Assembly (NCBI GenBank): GCA_013286645.1
Contig: JABDFJ010000020.1
Coordinates: forward strand, 1 to 37,587
Direction: 5' to 3'
DNA: 37,587 nucleotides
Source of the DNA: Chlamydiota bacterium
GTDB lineage: Bacteria > Chlamydiota > Chlamydiia > Chlamydiales > Parachlamydiaceae
Of this stretch, positions 1 to 7,440 are shown piece after piece (within the stretch, counting starts at the first letter, position 1; each line of letters starts with the position of its first letter). Position numbers and translations under genes: made by a program. The notes beneath the pieces were generated by a model. It did no database searches, was not told where the DNA came from, and saw only the letters and a list, made by a program, of their open reading frames with translations.

Positions 1-1
1 C

Positions 2-508
2 ATGACAAAGTACGCCGATATCCAAGAAAAAATCTGTCTCCAAAATGCTCATCCTTACAAAACAAACAATCCATTCCCATGGAATGAGAGTCCCTTCAGC
101 ATTCACTCCTTTTTAGCTGCAACAAAGAACATTGGCTTATTGATGTTAGTCAGTAAATTACTGCCACATCATGATAAACCCACTAGCGTACCCATCAAAA
201 AGACAAATCGCTATCGCATGGCATTACAGTTACTTTCTAACTCGCAACGCAACATCATCGCCATCCACCCAGCATTGAACGACGATCCCCTCACTTTCGT
301 TTCGCATCTACTAGACAAAGCCAAACAACTGTCCACGCACGCCAACGAAAATCATAAGGTATACCCCCACGCTCGCCACCTTGTCGATACGATTGAAGCA
401 CTTCCTAAGACAGACTCAGACAATACCCTGCCCCTTCTTGAAAAAGACTGGACAGACTTCACTTTCCATTATTTTCACGAAGAGCTTAATCAATTACTTA
501 AAACTTAA
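2..508 (+). CDS. Hypothetical protein, possibly 5'-truncated
   Basis: I do not recognise this protein. It is 168 aa as read, largely polar and predicted soluble, with no signal peptide or membrane segment. It contains a hydrophobic stretch IGLLMLVSKLLP near residue 45 and is rich in His and Asn. Only one base precedes the ATG, so neither the start nor an upstream ribosome binding site can be judged, and the gene may continue to the left. It ends 9 bp before adenine deaminase on the same strand, so the two are probably co-transcribed. No function is proposed. Coding status is supported by length, by tight packing with the next gene and by the absence of a competing ORF. Confidence 0.65.
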   Translation: MTKYADIQEKICLQNAHPYKTNNPFPWNESPFSIHSFLAATKNIGLLMLVSKLLPHHDKPTSVPIKKTNRYRMALQLLSNSQRNIIAIHPALNDDPLTFVSHLLDKAKQLSTHANENHKVYPHARHLVDTIEALPKTDSDNTLPLLEKDWTDFTFHYFHEELNQLLKT

Positions 509-517
509 TGTGCACGC

Positions 518-2152
518 ATGACAGACTTCACCCTCTCTGGAAATATTGTCGACATTATCAACAAAAAAATATTTCCCGGTCACCTCAGTATCAACAACGG
601 AAAAATTGCATCAATACAACACGATGAAAAAGCCCCTAAAGATCGTTATTTGATGCCTGGCTTCATCGATGCTCACGTGCATGTAGAAAGCTCCATGTTG
701 ATCCCCTCAGAATTTGCCCGCTTAGCTGTCGTCCACGGCACCGTTGCCACTATTTCTGATCCACATGAAATTGGCAATGTACTGGGGATCGATGGCGTGC
801 GGTATATGCTCAAGAATGGACAAAAAGTGCCCTTTCATTTTTACTTCGGAGCACCTTCATGCGTGCCTGCAACAACATTCGAAACAGCAGGTGCTACAAT
901 TACAGCGGCAGATATCCACACCCTTTTTGCCCAAGATGGATTGCACTATCTAAGCGAAATGATGAATTACCCAGGCGTGCTGTCGCACGATCCGCTAGTA
1001 ATGGAAAAAATTCGCATAGCAAAAGATCTGAATAAACCTATCGATGGGCATGCTCCAGGCTTAAAAGGGGAAGATGCCAAACACTATATTGCCGCCGGCA
1101 TATCCACCGACCATGAGTGTTTTACCCTAGAAGAAGCACTAGATAAAGTGCGCTATGGCATGCACATCCTCATTAGAGAGGGTTCGGCTGCTAAAAATTA
1201 TGAAGCACTGCACTCCTTGCTACATTCTCATCCAGATCGCGTCATGTTTTGCAGCGATGATAAACACCCTCATGAACTTGTAGATGGACATATCAATCTC
1301 TTAGTCCGTCGATCCATAGTTGAAAAAGAGTACGATCCACTAGATGTCTTGCGATGTGCATCCTTGCACCCCATCCTCCACTATAAACTTGATGTGGGCT
1401 TAATGCGTCCAGGAGATCATGCAGACTTCATTGTCGTCGATAACTTGCGCGATTTAAATATCCAACAAACCTACATCAAAGGAATGCTTGTGGCAGAACG
1501 AGGGAAATCCCTCATCAAATCTGTCAAGGCCGATGTGGTGAACAATTTTCACGCGACAATCACTACACCTTCAGACTTTGCTTTGCAGGCCAAAGGATCG
1601 CATTGCCGCGTGATCGAAGTGCTGGATGGAGAGCTGATCACGCGCAGCCTTGTAACACCCCTTAAAGTCGTCGATGGCTTGGCCGTTTCAGATGTAGACC
1701 GCGACATCCTCAAATTAGTCGTCATCAACCGCTACCAAAAGGCCCCCCCTGCCATAGGTTTTATCCGAAATTTCGGCCTGAAACATGGCGCGATAGCCTC
1801 ATGTATTGCCCACGATTCACATAATATCATTGCGGTGGGCGTCGATGATAGCGACATTTGTCGGGCTGTCAATGCTTTAATGGAAAGCAAAGGAGGCATC
1901 AGCGTCGTCTCTGGAAAACAGTGTGATGTTTTGCCTTTGCCTGTGGCCGGCCTGATGAGCAATGGCGATGGATATGAAGTAGCAAAGCAGTATGCAGCTA
2001 TCGATAAACAAGCCAAGCAGCTTGGCACGGCACTTCAAGCGCCATTTATGTCGCTATCCTTTATGGCTCTCTTAGTGATTCCCGCTTTAAAGTTAAGCGA
2101 CAAAGGGCTCTTCGATGCGCAGAAGTTCCAGTTCACCCCTGTGACCTATTAA
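518..2152 (+). CDS. ade: Adenine deaminase
   Basis: Amidohydrolase-family enzyme converting adenine to hypoxanthine and ammonia in purine salvage. The 544 aa chain has an N-terminal beta segment (about 1-45), then the metal-binding HVHVESS motif at residues 53-59 following GFIDA, and SDPHEIGNVLG near residue 80, both typical of the AdeC family. Further His/Asp signatures follow (DGHAPGLKG, STDHEC, CSDDKHPHEL), and the C-terminal domain includes VVSGKQCDVLPLPVAGLMS. Length fits the family (about 550-590). The ATG lies 9 bp after the preceding gene without an obvious Shine-Dalgarno, which suggests coupling to it. With the GMP-reductase-like gene at 21175 it implies active purine base interconversion. 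An inverted repeat follows the stop. Confidence 0.93.
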   Translation: MTDFTLSGNIVDIINKKIFPGHLSINNGKIASIQHDEKAPKDRYLMPGFIDAHVHVESSMLIPSEFARLAVVHGTVATISDPHEIGNVLGIDGVRYMLKNGQKVPFHFYFGAPSCVPATTFETAGATITAADIHTLFAQDGLHYLSEMMNYPGVLSHDPLVMEKIRIAKDLNKPIDGHAPGLKGEDAKHYIAAGISTDHECFTLEEALDKVRYGMHILIREGSAAKNYEALHSLLHSHPDRVMFCSDDKHPHELVDGHINLLVRRSIVEKEYDPLDVLRCASLHPILHYKLDVGLMRPGDHADFIVVDNLRDLNIQQTYIKGMLVAERGKSLIKSVKADVVNNFHATITTPSDFALQAKGSHCRVIEVLDGELITRSLVTPLKVVDGLAVSDVDRDILKLVVINRYQKAPPAIGFIRNFGLKHGAIASCIAHDSHNIIAVGVDDSDICRAVNALMESKGGISVVSGKQCDVLPLPVAGLMSNGDGYEVAKQYAAIDKQAKQLGTALQAPFMSLSFMALLVIPALKLSDKGLFDAQKFQFTPVTY

Positions 2153-2161
2153 ACCTACATC

Positions 2162-2278
2162 ATCTAAATTTCGTGCCCGTGCCCGTGCCCGAACTTACCT
2201 ACGGCTCCTCTTGATTAACATTGTACATTACGTATAAACAAAATTTTTCGGGCACGGGCACGGGCACGAAGTTTAGAT
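2162..2278. repeat. Inverted repeat with GTGCCC hexamer arms
   Basis: The arms at 2162-2193 and 2247-2278 are complementary over 32 nt with one mismatch. Each arm contains three consecutive GTGCCC (or GGGCAC) hexamers flanked by ATCTAAA/TTTAGAT. The roughly 53-nt loop begins GAACTTAC and ends AATTTTT. The same loop ends recur in the element near 22829-22950, so the two are probably related copies. Here it lies between convergent genes (ade and the ribbon-helix-helix gene) and could also act as a bidirectional terminator. Confidence 0.9.
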
Positions 2279-2301
2279 TATGCAAGATGTCTATTAACTT
2301 A

Positions 2302-2562
2302 TCACTTTGATAGCCAATCTCGCATCAATTTCTTAATTAATGTTTGATAAGGAATGCCTTTAAGGGCAGCTTTGCGCTTAAAGGCATTGAGTAGCGAAGG
2401 TTCAATCTTTAAACTAATCAAGTGACATTTTTCAGGGACTTCAGAAACCAGTATGCGGTAATTTTCAAGAAATTCGACAATTTCGTCAGGAGTTGTAGCT
2501 GCACAGCGTTCCAAATATTCTTTTGTAAAGTATTGCAGAGGTTTTTCCTTGGGGTTTTTCAT
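2302..2562 (-). CDS. Ribbon-helix-helix (CopG/BrnA-like) antitoxin candidate
   Basis: An 86 aa protein. Its C-terminal half has the pattern of the predicted CopG/RHH DNA-binding family: a strand (LISLKIEP), then helices LLNAFKRKAALKGIPYQTLI and KKLMRDWL. KGIPYQTLI is characteristic of BrnA/COG5304-type antitoxins. The N-terminal half contains an acidic segment, TPDEIVEFLENY. Its start overlaps the stop of the upstream nucleotidyltransferase by 4 nt (ATGA), so the two form one transcription unit that probably works as a toxin-antitoxin-like pair. In most RHH modules the DNA-binding protein represses its own operon, and the palindrome at 3030-3057 is a suitable target. Function is inferred from family pattern and context only. 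Confidence 0.78.
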   Translation of the reverse strand: MKNPKEKPLQYFTKEYLERCAATTPDEIVEFLENYRILVSEVPEKCHLISLKIEPSLLNAFKRKAALKGIPYQTLIKKLMRDWLSK

Positions 2563-3017
2563 AAACTCTCCAATGCTTTCACGTCTTCCAAATCTTGCGG
2601 ACGCCCAGATGCCCGCTTCATGGCGATTAAGTCCCGCAATGACAAAATCCTAATAGGTCCTGTGGACGTCTTGACAAGCTTTGTGTGCGCCCCTTTTAGA
2701 TCGTAATTGATGATAATATCCACTTGATTAAATGGTTTGTCAGGATCATAAAAATTCCAGGCGATCATATTGCGATTTTGAATATACTCATCTCTAAAAT
2801 AAAACACGCTGTCGGAATCAATGGGGTGCAATGAAACCAGTCCTATTTGCTTCAATGCTTTTTCGGTGTTTTTTAAATCTTTCAGCGACCATTTGATTGC
2901 AATGTCGACATCGACTGTGCCTCTAATAGCTCCGTGTAAAGCCACAGCAAACCCACCAACTACCGCATACGGAATCGAAGCTTTTTCCAACGCCACACAA
3001 ACTTCATGAATAAACAT
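2559..3017 (-). CDS. MNT/AbiEii-like nucleotidyltransferase, putative toxin partner
   Basis: A 152 aa minimal nucleotidyltransferase-fold protein. It shows the GG motif at residues 21-22 (YAVVGGFAVALHG), the catalytic DVD at 36-38 (GTVDVDIAI) and a third Asp in NQVDIIINY (about D100), the usual metal-binding triad of the polymerase-beta superfamily. The C-terminal LIAMKRASGRPQDLEDVKAL resembles the conserved tail of AbiEii/AbiGii and related nucleotidyltransferases. Its last codons overlap the start of the RHH gene. Such pairs are commonly toxin-antitoxin or defence modules, where the enzyme can nucleotidylate tRNA or a protein. Whether this one is toxic cannot be read from the sequence. Confidence 0.8.
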   Translation of the reverse strand: MFIHEVCVALEKASIPYAVVGGFAVALHGAIRGTVDVDIAIKWSLKDLKNTEKALKQIGLVSLHPIDSDSVFYFRDEYIQNRNMIAWNFYDPDKPFNQVDIIINYDLKGAHTKLVKTSTGPIRILSLRDLIAMKRASGRPQDLEDVKALESL

Positions 3018-3029
3018 ACAAAACTCTTA

Positions 3030-3057
3030 CTATGGTATATACCAGTATATACCATAG
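3030..3057 (-). promoter_or_regulatory. Palindromic operator/promoter of the nucleotidyltransferase-RHH pair
   Basis: A perfect 13-bp inverted repeat, CTATGGTATATAC (3030-3042) and GTATATACCATAG (3045-3057), separated by 2 nt. It starts 12 bp upstream of the minus-strand ATG at 3017. The minus strand contains TATACT within the palindrome, suitable as a -10 box. The position is what is expected for an autorepressor site bound by the RHH partner. The site is seen directly; its role is inferred. Confidence 0.65.
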
Positions 3058-3084
3058 GGATATTTTAGTCCAGCTACCTAACTT

Positions 3085-3719
3085 CAGCAGTTCGCGCTAA
3101 AAAAATCGGGCTCGGGCTCGCACGCGCATCCTATTACCCACAAGTCATGTAAACATCTTATTTATAAATGTTTGCGCTAAGTCCAGAGCGATAGCGAAGG
3201 ACGCTCGAACCGAACATAACCCATAAAGAACTTAGAGAGGGCATTATTATCCGATTTTTCTTTAACGCAAAGAAAAGGCAAAAGAACGCAAAGACGCCAA
3301 GAACAACAAGATACGTAACCAATATTGTCTTGTAGCTACCTCACAATCTCTTGAATTGCTGAGGCAATTCAAGAGAGGGTATCGTTAGCAGCGCTTAGGG
3401 CGCTGCTAACATAATTTTTGTCTGCGACGCAGTGATCTTTAGAAATCAGCGTCGCAGACAAAAAACATGCAAATATCGCCTTAAGCGATGTTTGCGAGAA
3501 CTCCTTTTTGATTGCCTCAGCAAGCAAAAAAGCTAGGGCTTTCCCTCAATGCAGTCTTGGTTACGTATCTTGTTGTTCTTTGCGCCTTTGCGTTCTTTTG
3601 CCTTTTCTTTGCGTTAAAGAAAAATCGGACAATAATGCACTTATTAATACTACTAGAGATGGTTGTTGATACTTATGGGTAATAGGATGCGCACGCGGAC
3701 TCGGGCTCGATTTTTTTTA
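3085..3719. repeat. Nested set of inverted repeats filling a 700-bp spacer
   Basis: No gene is visible in 3018-3716. Outermost are arms containing GGGCTCGGGCTCG-type hexamers and TGGGTAATAGGATGCGC (about 3097-3142 with 3676-3718). Inside these are two nearly identical arms of about 80 bp (3239-3320 and 3560-3639) containing degenerate CGCAAAG units. Between them lie three compact hairpins: TCTCTTGAATTGC/GCAATTCAAGAGA (3350-3379), GTTAGCAGCGC/GCGCTGCTAAC (3382-3410), and TTTTTGTCTGCGACGC/GCGTCGCAGACAAAAA (about 3415-3463). The left border carries CAGCAGTTCGCGCTAAAAAA at 3085-3104. The whole could fold into one branched cruciform. Confidence 0.88.
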
Positions 3720-5219
3720 GAGGGAACCGCTAACTTCTTCTTCGAAGCTCATACAACGGATTCCTGCATGCGCATATGCCCATGCCATCGCTATCGAAAA
3801 GTCTTGGGAATTCTCAGGGTTATAGCCAACGAAGTGCACCACAAGATCTGACTGATAGCCTTTTAAGAATTTTTCAAATGCTTGCATTAGATAGGTGCCT
3901 AGATGATCGCCCACTTTAGCTCCCAACGTAATCAGATAAGGGTGCCGTTCATTTCTGCCTGAAATAGCATTGAGGAAGCGGATATGAGGAACTGGCGTAT
4001 CCCGCATAGCATAGGTTTGAAAGTCTAGAAAATTACCTGGTGTGGGAATGACAGTAAAACCAGCTTGTTCCAATTCAGTTCTAGCAGCAGCTAGCAACCC
4101 GCCCAAATCATTTTCCAACACCTTAGCCGCTGTCAGATAATTATCAATCCTACATCGGTCTTCGAAAGTTAATTCGCGCTCTTGTCTTATAGCCATTAAC
4201 ATCTGTTTGCAGGCTTCAAAATCTTGCAGAAAAATCGAGCCCGCAGGCCCCGGCATCATAAAGGTGTCAAGATGGTAGTCGACAGAAGGGATAAAATGAA
4301 CCTCACCTTGGAAGTGCTTTTTCAGCAGCTCGGGGATGGCGGCTTTTTGGGCCAAAAACTTTGCCACAAGCGGTTTGACTTTGGCAATGTCAACTGCTTT
4401 GCTCATTTCAAACTTATGGCAATGCCCTTTTAAAATCGCTTCCTCGCGATATGAGGAGACATCCATCCGAGCTTTATAGACCTCCCCCATGTTATCTAGA
4501 GGAATAAACCCCGTGCGCTTTTCTGGACCTAAACTGAGCAGTTTCATGGCATACATTTCTTCCGCTCCAGCTATGACCTGTTCATCGGTCAAATCCTCCT
4601 GCTCAGGAAGATCCTTAAACGCCCCATCGAGTCTCAATTGAGCGTGGATGTGAGCAAGACTATTTTTACCAATTAGTATCTTTCTTACTCCTTGATTATT
4701 TGTAAGAATATAGACGTTTCCCCCTTCTAGAAAAAAAGGGAATTCACCGGGAGTTATACCACAACACTCGATATAATCTTTTTTAATCTCGGATTGACGA
4801 TTTAGGCTCTTGCCGCAATCTCCCATAAAGGACAGCTGTCTCGTACGTGTACTTCCAACTTCTGAGAAATAAAAATTTTTCGAGCTTCCACGCTCGAGCG
4901 CCTCCTTAACATTTACTGAAGAGGAGGACATCTTAATTTTTCCATCAGGAAGATGAAATAAATAATCTCGAATGTAACAGGGAAGATTGGTGAGATTTAA
5001 TTTAAACCCTTCATTTAGAGCTACTTCTATTACATTTTTAATCAAAGTACCAAGATATTTTTTATCTCTCGCATAGCCAGTAAATCGCAGTTTGCGTAAC
5101 GGTTGGCCAAAATCATTTGTTGTTGGTGGCATCCCTCTATCAAGAGAACTAGATAGTCCTGTTGCAGGACTAAATGAATGAAGTGCCATTGTTCCTTGAT
5201 GATCTGTCAAAGCTAACAT
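3717..5219 (-). CDS. Predicted guanidine-modifying enzyme (arginine deiminase/PAD-like), copy 1
   Basis: A 500 aa protein with all active-site motifs of the guanidine-modifying superfamily in the right order: CYIRDYLF (R84, D85), FFLEGGNVYIL (E165, N168), YHLDTFMM (H316, D318) and AGIRCMSFEEE (C489). In arginine and agmatine deiminases these correspond to the guanidinium-binding Asp and Glu, the HxD pair and the nucleophilic Cys. It is longer than bacterial arginine deiminase (about 410 aa), with an N-terminal extension of about 75 residues rich in Ser and Thr and a helical insert between EGGN and HLDT. No ornithine carbamoyltransferase or carbamate kinase lies nearby, so an ATP-yielding arginine pathway is unlikely here. 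A substrate such as host protein arginine or another guanidine is possible. It is paralogous to the gene at 5490-7004. The stop lies in the A/T flank of the neighbouring repeat. Confidence 0.78.
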   Translation of the reverse strand: MLALTDHQGTMALHSFSPATGLSSSLDRGMPPTTNDFGQPLRKLRFTGYARDKKYLGTLIKNVIEVALNEGFKLNLTNLPCYIRDYLFHLPDGKIKMSSSSVNVKEALERGSSKNFYFSEVGSTRTRQLSFMGDCGKSLNRQSEIKKDYIECCGITPGEFPFFLEGGNVYILTNNQGVRKILIGKNSLAHIHAQLRLDGAFKDLPEQEDLTDEQVIAGAEEMYAMKLLSLGPEKRTGFIPLDNMGEVYKARMDVSSYREEAILKGHCHKFEMSKAVDIAKVKPLVAKFLAQKAAIPELLKKHFQGEVHFIPSVDYHLDTFMMPGPAGSIFLQDFEACKQMLMAIRQERELTFEDRCRIDNYLTAAKVLENDLGGLLAAARTELEQAGFTVIPTPGNFLDFQTYAMRDTPVPHIRFLNAISGRNERHPYLITLGAKVGDHLGTYLMQAFEKFLKGYQSDLVVHFVGYNPENSQDFSIAMAWAYAHAGIRCMSFEEEVSGSL

Positions 5220-5263
5220 ATAAAACCTATAATTAACATTTCTAATAGCGTGCGGTAAGCTTC

Positions 5264-5510
5264 AAAAGGGACCTAAATGACTAAAGGACTAAAGGCTGTG
5301 TCGTTTAGTCCTTTAGGTCGTTTTGGTCCTTTAGAGGTAATTGCATAAGTTCCGTTTAATCGATTTTTGGATGATTTTGGCAAGATTCGCCATTTTGCGC
5401 AAATCCACATACTCTTAAGAGTAGGGGATTTGCGCAAAATGGCGAAGATTGGCAAAAGCGCCAAAAAGCGATAAACGGGAATTATGCAATTACCTCTTTA
5501 GGTCCCTTTT
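5264..5510. repeat. Nested inverted repeat, CCTAAAGGAC family
   Basis: Outer arms AAAAGGGACCTAAA (5264-5277) and TTTAGGTCCCTTTT (5497-5510). A second pair is GAGGTAATTGCATAA (5334-5348) and TTATGCAATTACCTC (5482-5496). The inner hairpin is TTCGCCATTTTGCGCAAATCC (5386-5406) with GGATTTGCGCAAAATGGCGAA (5426-5446). A local arm of GGAC/AAAGGAC units sits at 5281-5335. The right side overlaps the 3' end of the second deiminase-like gene and provides its stop codon. The same units recur at 18551-18643 and 23588-24148. Confidence 0.88.
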
Positions 5511-7004
5511 TCTATAGTGGGAACCGCTAACTTCTTCTTCGAAGCTCATGCAATGGATCCCCCCCGCAAATGCAGCCGCCCCTACCATCGCTAGCGAAAA
5601 GTCAGTTGGGTTTTCGGGATTGTAGCCGACGAAGTGCACCACTAAATCTGGCTGGTAACATTTTAAGAATTTTTCAAATGCTTGCATTAGGTAGATACCC
5701 AGATGGTCGCCCACTTTAGCGCCCATAGTAATCAGATAAGGGTGTCGTTCATTCCTACCTGAAATGGCATTAAGGAAGTGAATATGACGACCAGGTGTAC
5801 TACGCGTATCATAAGTGCGATAGTCTAAGAAATTGCCTGGTGTACCAATAACAGTAAAACCGGCTTTTTCCAATTCAGCTCTCGCAGCAGCTAGCAACCC
5901 GCCCAAATCTTTTTCCAATATCTCTGCAGCCTTGAGATAATTTTCAAGCATATATTGGTCGTGGTAGGTCAGTTTAGACTCTTGTTTTATGGAGTTTAGC
6001 ACCTTTTTGCATGCTTCAAAATCTTGCAGAAAAATCGAGCCAGCAGGTCCTGGCATCATGAAAGTATCAAGATGGTAGCCGACGGATGGAATAAAATGGA
6101 CCTCGCCTTGGAAATGCTTTTCCAGCAGCTTGGGGATGGCTGCTTTTTGGGCCAGAAACTTTGCCACAAATGGTTTGGCTTTGGCAATATCAACATTTTT
6201 GCTTTCAAACGGCTGGCAAAGCCCTGTTAAAATCGATTCTTTACGATAGGAGGGCACATCCCTCCTAGCTTTATAGATGCCCGTCTCTTTTATGGGGATA
6301 AAACCCGTGCGCTTACCGAAACAAAGAAATTTCATGGCATACATCTCTTCCGCACCAGCGATGACCTGTTCATCGGTCAAATCTTCCTGCACAGCGAGAT
6401 CCTTAAATGCTCCATCTAGCCTTAATTGAGCGTGGATTTGGGCAAGACTGTTTTTGCCAACGAGTATTTTTCTTACGCCTTGACTGTTTGTGAGAATAAA
6501 GACATTTCCTCCTTCCAAGAAAAAAGGAAGTTCCTCAGGAGTTGTGCCATAACACTCAATATAATCTTTTTTAGCCCCAGAGTGATACTTTAGGCTCTCG
6601 CCACAATCTCCAGAAATGGAGAGCTGCTTTGTGCGCGCTGTGCCGATTTCGGAGAAATAAAGGTTTTTTGAACTTCCTCGATCAAGTGCCTCGCTCACAT
6701 TTACTGAAGAGGAAGACATCTTAATTTTCCCATTAAGATGAAAAAAATAGTCTCTAACATAACTGGGGTGTGGGGAGAGGTTCAATTTGAAACCTTCCTT
6801 TAAAGCCACCGCGGCCACATTCTTAATCAAAGCATCTTGATATTTGTAACCATACGCACAGCCAGCAAAACGCAGCTTGCATAGCGGCTGCGCAAAATCG
6901 TTTGTCGTTGGCGACACCCCACTGTCAAGAGAATTAAGTAGTCCCGGAACAGGACTAACTGAACTCATCGCCTGGGAATTTGGTTGATGCGCTGAAACTA
7001 ACAT
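5490..7004 (-). CDS. Predicted guanidine-modifying enzyme (arginine deiminase/PAD-like), copy 2
   Basis: A 504 aa tandem paralogue of the gene at 3717-5219, alignable almost throughout. Active-site residues are all retained: SYVRDYFF (R84, D85), FFLEGGNVFIL (E164, N167), YHLDTFMM (H311, D313) and AGGIHCMSFEEE (C485). GGIHC is closer to the agmatine deiminase/PAD style of the Cys motif than copy 1. Conserved blocks of unknown role include KIKMSSSSVNV, LTDEQVIAGAEEMYAMK and FLNAISGRNERHPYLIT. The last nine residues (HYRKRDLKR) are absent from copy 1 and are encoded by the adjacent GGGACCTAAAG repeat, which also supplies the stop. That is evidence that a repeat entered next to the gene end. There is no clear signal peptide; a type III secretion signal in the Ser-rich N-terminus is possible but unproven. 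Confidence 0.78.
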   Translation of the reverse strand: MLVSAHQPNSQAMSSVSPVPGLLNSLDSGVSPTTNDFAQPLCKLRFAGCAYGYKYQDALIKNVAAVALKEGFKLNLSPHPSYVRDYFFHLNGKIKMSSSSVNVSEALDRGSSKNLYFSEIGTARTKQLSISGDCGESLKYHSGAKKDYIECYGTTPEELPFFLEGGNVFILTNSQGVRKILVGKNSLAQIHAQLRLDGAFKDLAVQEDLTDEQVIAGAEEMYAMKFLCFGKRTGFIPIKETGIYKARRDVPSYRKESILTGLCQPFESKNVDIAKAKPFVAKFLAQKAAIPKLLEKHFQGEVHFIPSVGYHLDTFMMPGPAGSIFLQDFEACKKVLNSIKQESKLTYHDQYMLENYLKAAEILEKDLGGLLAAARAELEKAGFTVIGTPGNFLDYRTYDTRSTPGRHIHFLNAISGRNERHPYLITMGAKVGDHLGIYLMQAFEKFLKCYQPDLVVHFVGYNPENPTDFSLAMVGAAAFAGGIHCMSFEEEVSGSHYRKRDLKR

Positions 7005-7118
7005 GCTAAAACTTAATTAATATTTTCGTTAAATATTAACTAAAACAAACAATAATTTCAATATTTTTACATAACAATTAACTATTCTAGAAAATAGGTA
7101 CATGTTCACGGGTAGTGA

Positions 7119-7410
7119 AGCAAAGCGTAAGACATTGTAGCTTAGGCTTCAGCCTGAGCTCGTTTTGGCAGTGCTTTAGCCTGCCACGCGCAGCGAGCGG
7201 GAGCGATGCCTGACGCGCTCGGTGTCGTGGCCTCACGAATGTAGCATAAAAGTATCCACCGCTTCAGCCTCGGGCGATTGGGAAAACGTTCGTGAGATCG
7301 CGAATCCAAGCGCGCCTCGCCTCGCTATCGCGGGCGGCGCGTGGCAGGCTAAAGCACTGCCAAAACGAACTCAGGCTGAAGCCTGAGCTACAATGCTTTG
7401 CATTTCGCTT
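7119..7410. repeat. Long inverted repeat with GGCTTCAGCCTGAGCT arms
   Basis: The spacer 7005-7440 has no gene. Arms at about 7119-7192 and 7338-7410 are complementary over about 70 nt with a few mismatches; shared blocks include AGGCTTCAGCCTGAGCT and GGCAGTGCTTTAGCCTGCCA. The GC-rich loop of about 145 nt contains a smaller inverted pair CTCACGAA/TTCGTGAG. It lies between two minus-strand genes. It resembles REP/MITE-like palindromes rather than a simple terminator. Confidence 0.88.
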
Positions 7411-7440
7411 CGCTCTTTAAATTCTCTTAAATCCCTACAT

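Noticed and set aside
2162-2278. Simple rho-independent terminators as the explanation for all inverted repeats
   Set aside because: Most lack a U-run after the stem, loops are often long, and several lie between divergent genes (22788-23181, 33219-33615), where no terminator is expected.
2422-2706. 94-aa plus-strand ORF opposite the RHH/nucleotidyltransferase junction
   Set aside because: Antisense shadow of two genes with clear family motifs and a 4-nt coupled overlap.
3239-3639. CRISPR array or tRNA cluster in the hairpin-rich spacer
   Set aside because: The units are inverted rather than direct repeats with unique spacers, and no cloverleaf with a TTC-type T-loop or CCA-adjacent acceptor stem could be drawn.
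5273-5464. 63-aa minus-strand ORF in the spacer between the deiminase-like genes
   Set aside because: It lies entirely within the nested inverted repeat, has no ribosome binding site and reads through palindrome arms.
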